The translations under genes were made by a program, and so were the position numbers. This document shows, piece after piece, positions 38,146 to 42,553 of a DNA stretch of 42,553 bases. Source of the stretch: a bacterium (GTDB lineage Bacteria > Patescibacteriota > Minisyncoccia > Phycocordibacterales > JAUSHB01); assembly GCA_030648955.1 (NCBI GenBank), contig JAUSHB010000006.1, forward strand, positions 75,866 through 118,418, given 5' to 3'. Position 1 is the first letter of the stretch, and every line of letters starts with the position of its first letter. The notes under the pieces were generated by a model, which saw nothing but the letters and a program-made list of their open reading frames with translations, did no database searches and was not told where the DNA came from.

Positions 38146-40071
38146 TTACACTTCTAACTTCTCGCGAATAATACCGCGTGATGCATGCACTGTTTTCGTA
38201 AATGACGTAGGAATATAGTCGCCGTTTTCACTCCTGCGTGTTACGCCAACATTATATGTCCCTTTTGTCACAAGACAATAATAACGCCCAAGGGCGTCTG
38301 CAACACTTTTTCGCGCTTCAATCCCACTGTTCTCATGCTTAACCGTCACAAATGAAAATGATGCGGGAAGCGAGGTTTCTTTATCAAGTATCACACCGTG
38401 TGGACGCTCCCCCGGCCCTAGCTTATGAAGCACCCACACAAATACATACAGACCAAATGTGGCAATATTATAAAATCGCGGATCTGCAATAAGCACCACG
38501 AAGGTAATAAGAAATCCAATAGCAAACAATACACGAGATAGCCGCTCGATAAAAATTGTATGCTTTGAATAAAATCCCATGAGCTTTTGCGCGCGTTTTG
38601 CGTATTCATTCCAGTCGAATCCTTCCGGATCCATCGGAATATCACGAGCAATAATGTTCTCCCCGTTGCTCACAGTAAGTGGTTCTCCAAAATACAAATT
38701 GCGATACAATTCATCACCTTCTTTTCCTGCAAGCCGCGCCGATGGAAATTTATAATTCGTCTTGTTCGCCACAATACGATAAATGCCGGGAGGAGCAAGA
38801 AACCCATAGCGACCATCAAGATCGGTAATTGCCGTCGCAACTTCTTTACCGTTAAGGTCTTCCAAAACAACATACGCCGGATCAAGAGGTTGTTTCGTAA
38901 CACTGTCATACACCGAACCCCATGGACGATGACGTCGCTTGATACCCAACGCGGAAAGTAAGAGCGCCCATAACCGAAGTGGTAAAAGAAAAATTTCCGA
39001 CAAAGAAAATGGTGTGACGAGGAGCGTGAGAAGCGAAGTTGTGCCTCCGGCAATAACGCCCGTGGTGCTTATTGTTTTACTGGTCGCAGACCCTTCGGGA
39101 GTTTGAAGCGCTTCTTTTACTTCTTTACGCATCTCACTCACCACTTTTTTTGTTTGAGCTATTCCAAGTTTTGCATTTTCTTTTATGGTTGCAATAGTTT
39201 GAGTTATAAAAGCGGTTACTTGAAGAGAAACTTGAGGAGAAAAAATCTGCGTTGTAGGGATTATCGTTGGTGTATTTTCTGTGGTGCCACCGCTCGATAG
39301 TCCACCACCGCTTGACGATGGAGAGGGTGACGGTTCTGTTGACGGTGGTTCAGTAAGAGGTGGAATGGAGGACGGTGATGGTGTAGGGGTCGGAGTTGGC
39401 GTGGGAGTTGGAGTAGGAGTTGGTATGGGAATTGGAGTTGGTGTGGGAGTGGGAGTGGGAGTTGGTGTAGGTGGTACAACAACAATACCTCCTCCTGCCG
39501 GACCTGACTCATCAGTATCACTTGCAGAAGTACACCCAGGATCAGCAGGGTAATCGGTTTTCCCGTCCCCATCATCATCTAATGTATTACTACACACAGG
39601 CAGTGCGCTTATCGGAATCCAATCTGTTTTTACTTTGTGATTTAATGTCCCACACGTGCTGTCAGTGGCACAATTAAAAACAATCCATCCCCTCATTTCG
39701 CTCCACGCATATCCATTAAAATCCCCGCTTGCATCAATGGTCACTCCCCCGTTCGTTGGATTAAAATTTACCCATCCGGTATTTTCTCCCCACGCGTAAC
39801 CAGAGAGAACGCCGTAGCTGTTGTTTGATACTCCCCCGTTCGTGGGATTTAAATTAATCCATCCTACATACTCTCCCCATGCGTAACCAGTAAGCGTGGA
39901 ATTACTCACCGTCACTGCACCTTCGGTAGTTCCAAAATTAATACGCCCCAAACTTCCATCAAGAAACCGCGCGTACTTGCTCGTTCCATCAATCGTTCCA
40001 GCATGCACAAGCGCTGGAATAAAAAAAGAAATTATAAGCGCGTATTGAACAAGGGGGCTCTTGACTATCAT
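38146..40071 (-). CDS. GYAWGE-repeat surface protein with (PT)n linker and carboxypeptidase-regulatory domains
   Basis: A 641-aa envelope protein. The signal peptide covers about 1-24 (YALIISFFIPALVHAG). Three repeats follow with the pattern GYAWGExxGWINxNPTNGGV (about 62, 92 and 118), then a Cys-bearing calcium-like segment (CSNTLDDDGDGKTDYPADPGC). A Pro-Thr dipeptide run (about 200-235) is encoded by a hexamer tandem repeat. After a helical stretch and hydrophobic segments (about 350-385), a CarboxypepD_reg-like beta-sandwich (GSVYDSVTKQPLDPAYVVLEDLNGKEVATAITDLDGRYGFLAPPGIYRI) appears, two transmembrane helices (about 520-565), then a second such domain (GVILDKETSLPASFSFVTV). GYAWGE proteins are recurrent in Parcubacteria as I recall them; function unknown. 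The promoter implies a leaderless start. Confidence 0.8.
   Translation of the reverse strand: MIVKSPLVQYALIISFFIPALVHAGTIDGTSKYARFLDGSLGRINFGTTEGAVTVSNSTLTGYAWGEYVGWINLNPTNGGVSNNSYGVLSGYAWGENTGWVNFNPTNGGVTIDASGDFNGYAWSEMRGWIVFNCATDSTCGTLNHKVKTDWIPISALPVCSNTLDDDGDGKTDYPADPGCTSASDTDESGPAGGGIVVVPPTPTPTPTPTPTPIPIPTPTPTPTPTPTPTPSPSSIPPLTEPPSTEPSPSPSSSGGGLSSGGTTENTPTIIPTTQIFSPQVSLQVTAFITQTIATIKENAKLGIAQTKKVVSEMRKEVKEALQTPEGSATSKTISTTGVIAGGTTSLLTLLVTPFSLSEIFLLPLRLWALLLSALGIKRRHRPWGSVYDSVTKQPLDPAYVVLEDLNGKEVATAITDLDGRYGFLAPPGIYRIVANKTNYKFPSARLAGKEGDELYRNLYFGEPLTVSNGENIIARDIPMDPEGFDWNEYAKRAQKLMGFYSKHTIFIERLSRVLFAIGFLITFVVLIADPRFYNIATFGLYVFVWVLHKLGPGERPHGVILDKETSLPASFSFVTVKHENSGIEARKSVADALGRYYCLVTKGTYNVGVTRRSENGDYIPTSFTKTVHASRGIIREKLEV
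39378..39473. repeat. Hexamer minisatellite encoding Pro-Thr repeats
   Basis: About 15 units of GGxGTx (plus strand) encode PT/PS dipeptides in the GYAWGE protein. The copy number is likely to vary between strains by slippage. Confidence 0.85.
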
Positions 40072-40077
40072 ACAAGT

Positions 40078-40105
40078 ATTCTAAACTACATTACTTTTTT
40101 CTCAA
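40078..40105 (-). promoter_or_regulatory. Promoter of the GYAWGE gene, predicted leaderless
   Basis: On the minus strand TTGAGA (40100-40105), a 16-nt spacer and TAGAAT (40078-40083), then 6 nt to ATG 40071. Same layout as pheS and rplY. Confidence 0.6.
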
Positions 40106-40193
40106 AGATTAAAGAGTGGGAATACCACTTGTTGGTTGGATACCAAGTGATTTTATATTTTGAAGCCATACCAAAAAACTTTGGTTGTCCGCT

Positions 40194-40214
40194 TTTGGAA
40201 GCAGGACTTCCAAA
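40194..40214. repeat. REP-like palindrome
   Basis: TTTGGAAG, CAGGA loop, CTTCCAAA (8-bp perfect stem). Same core and loop as the copies at 40262 and 41027. Confidence 0.8.
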
Positions 40215-40261
40215 TGGGAGCTTATTTCGCTTGGAACAGAAATGCCACAAGGATTTGCAGC

Positions 40262-40306
40262 ATTTAGAAACAATTTGGAAGCAGGACTTCCAAATTGTTT
40301 CTAAAT
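40262..40306. repeat. REP-like palindrome with perfect 20-bp arms
   Basis: Arms of 20 bp around the loop CAGGA, perfectly paired. It lies directly after the transposase stop codon (40308) and could act as REP end and as a transcript-stabilising or terminating hairpin. Confidence 0.9.
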
Positions 40307-40307
40307 A

Positions 40308-40976
40308 TTATTCCAATAAATACCTTCCCATCTCTTTCAAATCTGCTTTTCTTTCTAAAATGCTCTCGAGGGAATCTTGCGCGAATGTTTTATAGTCCGC
40401 CTTGTTTTTAAATTGCTCCAAAATAATTCCCTTCTCGCAAAATCCCTTTCTCTCATCTCCTGTATACTCCCCCCAGCTCGATCTACTTTTCACCAGCTTG
40501 GACATCGAACGTCCAAGCTGGTGAACACGCCAGTTTAAATTCACATACGCACTCAAATGAAGCAGATATTCGTTTGAATTAATATGTATTGACTTAAACT
40601 TTCCTTGGAATAATGCCCCCGATCGTTTATATTTGTTATTAAAATATTTTGTATCTCCAGTTCCCAATCTTTGCATAAATTTTTCTATACCCCTATCAAC
40701 AAGAGGTTCCAATATAAAATGATAATGATTGGGATTAAGACAGTAGGCAATAAAATTGACCAGTTTTTCCGATTTGGAAGCCTTGCTTCCAAATCGCTTA
40801 TCTTCAAAGGTTTTTTCGTAAATACTCCCAATCGGCTCAAGAACATTAAACACGTCCATGCTCTGCATAAAGCGATCTACGTCCTGCTCATCGGAAAAAA
40901 TATTCCTCTTATCAACTCCGCGATTATAGATGTGATAAAATTCTCCAATTACAAATGGTGTTTTTCTGTTAGCCAT
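40308..40976 (-). CDS. REP-associated tyrosine transposase (RAYT, IS200/Y1 HUH type)
   Basis: A 222-aa Y1_Tnp-family single-strand transposase. It begins FVIGEFYHIYNRGVDKRNIF (the typical YHIYNRG) and has the HUH pair in NPNHYHFILEP (His84, His86), then RSGALFQGKFKSIHI, and the candidate catalytic Tyr in LSAYVNLNW (Tyr144). RAYTs are single-copy enzymes that recognise REP palindromes. Here REP-like hairpins lie just downstream (40194, 40262), upstream (41001-41049) and inside the gene. Two internal hairpins (40491-40523, 40770-40796) encode HQLGRSMSKLV and RFGSKASKS and are absent from the usual family consensus as I recall it. The ATG at 40976 is followed by a continuous frame, so the gene appears intact. 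Confidence 0.92.
   Translation of the reverse strand: MANRKTPFVIGEFYHIYNRGVDKRNIFSDEQDVDRFMQSMDVFNVLEPIGSIYEKTFEDKRFGSKASKSEKLVNFIAYCLNPNHYHFILEPLVDRGIEKFMQRLGTGDTKYFNNKYKRSGALFQGKFKSIHINSNEYLLHLSAYVNLNWRVHQLGRSMSKLVKSRSSWGEYTGDERKGFCEKGIILEQFKNKADYKTFAQDSLESILERKADLKEMGRYLLE
40491..40523. repeat. Hairpin inside the RAYT gene, 13-bp perfect arms
   Basis: CACCAGCTTGGAC and GTCCAAGCTGGTG around ATCGAAC. It is in frame and encodes HQLGRSMSKLV. Its core differs from the TTTGGAAG REPs. Confidence 0.8.
40770..40796. repeat. REP-like palindrome inside the RAYT gene
   Basis: CGATTTGGAAGC and GCTTCCAAATCG around CTT (12-bp perfect stem), with the same TTTGGAAG core as the flanking REPs. It is in frame and encodes RFGSKASKS. 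Confidence 0.85.
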
Positions 40977-41000
40977 AATATTATTCTACCTTTTTTAGCA

Positions 41001-41049
41001 ATTTGGAAGCAATATTTGGAAGCAATATTTGGAAGCAGGACTTCCAAAT
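41001..41049. repeat. REP cluster: tandem half-repeats ending in a palindrome
   Basis: ATTTGGAAGCA occurs three times in tandem (from 41001), and the last copy is completed as a palindrome ATTTGGAAG-CAGGA-CTTCCAAAT (41027-41049). It lies between the RAYT gene start and the stop of the next gene. Confidence 0.85.
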
Positions 41050-42111
41050 TCACTTGATCAAAAATATCCCCTTCGGAATCGTGACTTTAGCATTACCAAT
41101 GGTAAACGAAGAGCTGTTTACTATTGGACCCGGTGCAGCCGGCGTGGTTGGGAAAAAAGCCAAATCAATATATGCCGCGTCATCGCCAATATTACCACCG
41201 CCATCTTTTGAATACTCCCACTTAAACGTATGAGAAGCTGCCGTAACAGTGTATTTTCTAAAATTCCATCCTGCATGCAGAGCATTGCGAGTTAAATCAA
41301 AAACCCCCGATGCGGCAACATCCGTTTTTTCCACCCCATCTATATAGAAACGCAAAAAATCAAAACCCGCTTCCGATGAAACATAGAAATAGAAAAACAT
41401 ATCTCCTGCGGACGTGGTAATTGTTCTTTGCAGGGTAGAAACTCCACTCCCACCCAACGTGAGATATGACCGCGCGGAATTTGAACCGAGCTTTCTCCGA
41501 TAGACAGCGTTTGTGCTAGACCACACTTCAGTCGCATCGTTCGTCCACGTACCTGGAATCCCCGATTCAAAGGATTCGCCCTTGTCACTCACCAAAGTAA
41601 AATCAGGAACTACAATATCATCGATCCACACCGCATCTCCACCGGTATTGGTACCATGATCTTTAACATAAATCCAATCGAGCGAGTGGACTCCCGAAGG
41701 GAGGGTTGTAGTGCTAAATTGCGTCCATGTCGTACCAGAACCAGATTTTGGAAAACCTGTTTGAACAACACCATCTATCATGAAGATAAGAAAATCGAAA
41801 CTTCCTTCGGTGTCATATCTATACCAAAACGTAGCAGTACCACCGGAAGCAAAGTCTCCCAATAAAGTAATCTGTGCAAAAGAATTATCGACCGCCGCAT
41901 TCCCGGACTTAATAGAATATGTCCCCGCGTGAACTTGATCCGTCGCGATTGCAAAAGGAGTTTGTGGAGTAAGGTCAAAATCAGAAGATATTGTTCCCCC
42001 TTCAAAGTCATAAGTGACTGAAGCAAAAGAAATTCTAATAAATAATGACAGCGCCGAAACAAAAATCAGAGTTCCTGCGATTATTTTTTTATGTCTTTTT
42101 TTTACAGTCAT
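41050..42111 (-). CDS. Secreted beta-sandwich protein (two MAM/jelly-roll-like domains)
   Basis: A 353-aa secreted protein. The signal peptide covers 1-30 (KKIIAGTLIFVSALSLFIRISFA). Two domains of similar layout follow: YDFEGGTISSDFDLT...ATFWYRYDTEGSFDFLIFMIDGVVQTGFPKSG...HSLDWIYVKDHGTNTGGDAVWIDDI (about 33-168), and GESFESGIPGTWTN...MFFYFYVSSEAGFDFLRFYIDGVEKTDVA...HTFKWEYSKDGGGNIGDDAAYIDLAFFP (about 177-326). Each has an FDFLxFxIDG and a W-x-Y-x-KD strand pair typical of concanavalin/MAM-like carbohydrate- or protein-binding folds. No LPxTG or PEP-CTERM tail is seen; the end (VTIPKGIFLIK) is short. A REP cluster abuts its stop. Confidence 0.75.
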   Translation of the reverse strand: MTVKKRHKKIIAGTLIFVSALSLFIRISFASVTYDFEGGTISSDFDLTPQTPFAIATDQVHAGTYSIKSGNAAVDNSFAQITLLGDFASGGTATFWYRYDTEGSFDFLIFMIDGVVQTGFPKSGSGTTWTQFSTTTLPSGVHSLDWIYVKDHGTNTGGDAVWIDDIVVPDFTLVSDKGESFESGIPGTWTNDATEVWSSTNAVYRRKLGSNSARSYLTLGGSGVSTLQRTITTSAGDMFFYFYVSSEAGFDFLRFYIDGVEKTDVAASGVFDLTRNALHAGWNFRKYTVTAASHTFKWEYSKDGGGNIGDDAAYIDLAFFPTTPAAPGPIVNSSSFTIGNAKVTIPKGIFLIK

Positions 42112-42142
42112 GTTTTAAATATTGCCCACCTTCAAAATTCAT

Positions 42143-42553
42143 CTACGGCGTTTCTGTTGGATCTGGTGCAATTGGTGGAGTAACAGGAGCAGGACTTGGA
42201 TCAAGCGGTGGTATTTTTTCAGTTGACGGTGATGCTGGTGGTGTCACTGATGACGGAGATTGTGGAGAAACAGCAGGAATGTTCACAGAAGAATTACTCG
42301 ACGGGGTTGTCGCAGTCTTCGGTACTGTTGATGGTGCTACTACTGTTGGCGTTGTTGTTCCCACTTTCGGCGCTTGAATCGGTGCATCAATATTCAAAGC
42401 AGTTGTTGTTCCCGTTCCAGATACTGCTGGTGCTACAACCGCATTTTCGTTTGACGGAATCTCTGGCGCAGACACTTGCCCAGCACCTCCACCCGAAGGA
42501 ACAGCTATCGATGCCGTATTACTAGATCCAATTCCTTGCGTGGTACATTCACC
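42143..42553 (-). CDS. Pro/Thr/Ser-rich C-terminus of a surface protein (5' end outside window)
   Basis: The frame is open to the window edge (136 residues visible). The first part (GECTTQGIGSSNTASIAVPSGGGAG) looks like the end of a beta domain. The rest is Pro/Thr/Ser-rich (VGTTTPTVVAPSTVPKTATTP, PPLDPSPAPVTPPIAPDPTETP), a wall- or envelope-spanning linker. No anchor or sorting motif is present before the stop. It is 31 nt upstream of the beta-sandwich gene and probably shares its transcript. Confidence 0.7.
   Translation of the reverse strand, partial: GECTTQGIGSSNTASIAVPSGGGAGQVSAPEIPSNENAVVAPAVSGTGTTTALNIDAPIQAPKVGTTTPTVVAPSTVPKTATTPSSNSSVNIPAVSPQSPSSVTPPASPSTEKIPPLDPSPAPVTPPIAPDPTETP

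Noticed and set aside
1-42553. Alternative genetic code (UGA as Gly, as in Gracilibacteria)
   Set aside because: Genes such as the Cys-rich gene ending at 571 and the beta-sandwich gene ending at 41050 stop at TGA in sensible places, and reading frames do not continue past them.

Overview
The window looks like a chromosomal segment of a Candidate Phyla Radiation bacterium, probably Parcubacteria/Paceibacteria (Patescibacteria). The signs are short versions of core proteins (EF-Ts 200 aa, RF1 325 aa), tightly packed mostly minus-strand housekeeping genes, a sugar-phosphate cluster (aldolase, GAPDH, split transketolase, pentose-phosphate isomerases), many Thr/Ser/Pro-rich envelope proteins, and several four-helix-bundle (23S intervening-sequence-type) proteins. 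Annotated genes end in TAA, TAG and TGA, so the standard bacterial code applies. Taxonomy is inferred from gene content only.

Layout. 1-4000: end of thrS, a Cys-rich mini-protein, a small hypothetical gene, gyrB and a lineage-type 225-aa protein. 4200-9000: C39-like peptidase, a membrane protein, pheT, a four-helix-bundle gene and pheS. 9000-14750: an envelope block with a sortase next to an LPNTG-tailed DUF3494 protein, GlsB/YeaQ and YggT membrane proteins, an Fn3-like protein, a PAS protein and a divergent ECF sigma factor. 14900-19100: tRNA-Thr, tsf, rpsB, a 175-aa orphan, prfA and rpmE. 19100-21900: four-helix-bundle gene, lytic transglycosylase, a MITE-like element and rplY. 21900-25000: 2-hydroxyacid dehydrogenase, class II aldolase and a divergent PfkB kinase. 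25000-29200: PEP-CTERM-like protein, orphan histidine kinase, DUF5011/thrombospondin-3 protein. 29200-34600: transketolase C and N halves, RPE-like protein, rpiB, four-helix-bundle gene, gap. 34600-42553: large surface fibre with YadA-like head repeats and an S74 chaperone, a GYAWGE-repeat protein, a REP-associated transposase among REP palindromes, a secreted beta-sandwich protein and the end of a Pro/Thr-rich protein.

Four things stand out. (1) pheT carries a complete NlpC/P60 cysteine-peptidase domain (C365, H433, H445) inside its B5 domain and lacks the N-terminal EMAP-type tRNA-binding domain. (2) GC-rich palindromes are inserted in frame into essential genes: twice in pheS, one of them between the two CxxC pairs of the zinc knuckle, and once in rpiB. 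Each adds about 13 residues, much like Rickettsia palindromic elements. (3) At least eight gene junctions carry imperfect terminal inverted repeats built from short reiterated AT-rich motifs. Three of these elements enclose a four-helix-bundle gene and five are empty, and their arms supply the C-terminal codons and stop codons of neighbouring enzymes. (4) A RAYT transposase lies among REP-like hairpins, two of them inside its own reading frame.

Several genes (pheS, rplY, fba, the GYAWGE protein, possibly rpsB) have a -10 hexamer only 6-8 nt from the start codon, which predicts leaderless mRNAs. Others (the 225-aa and 175-aa orphans, the small 77-aa gene) have Shine-Dalgarno leaders.
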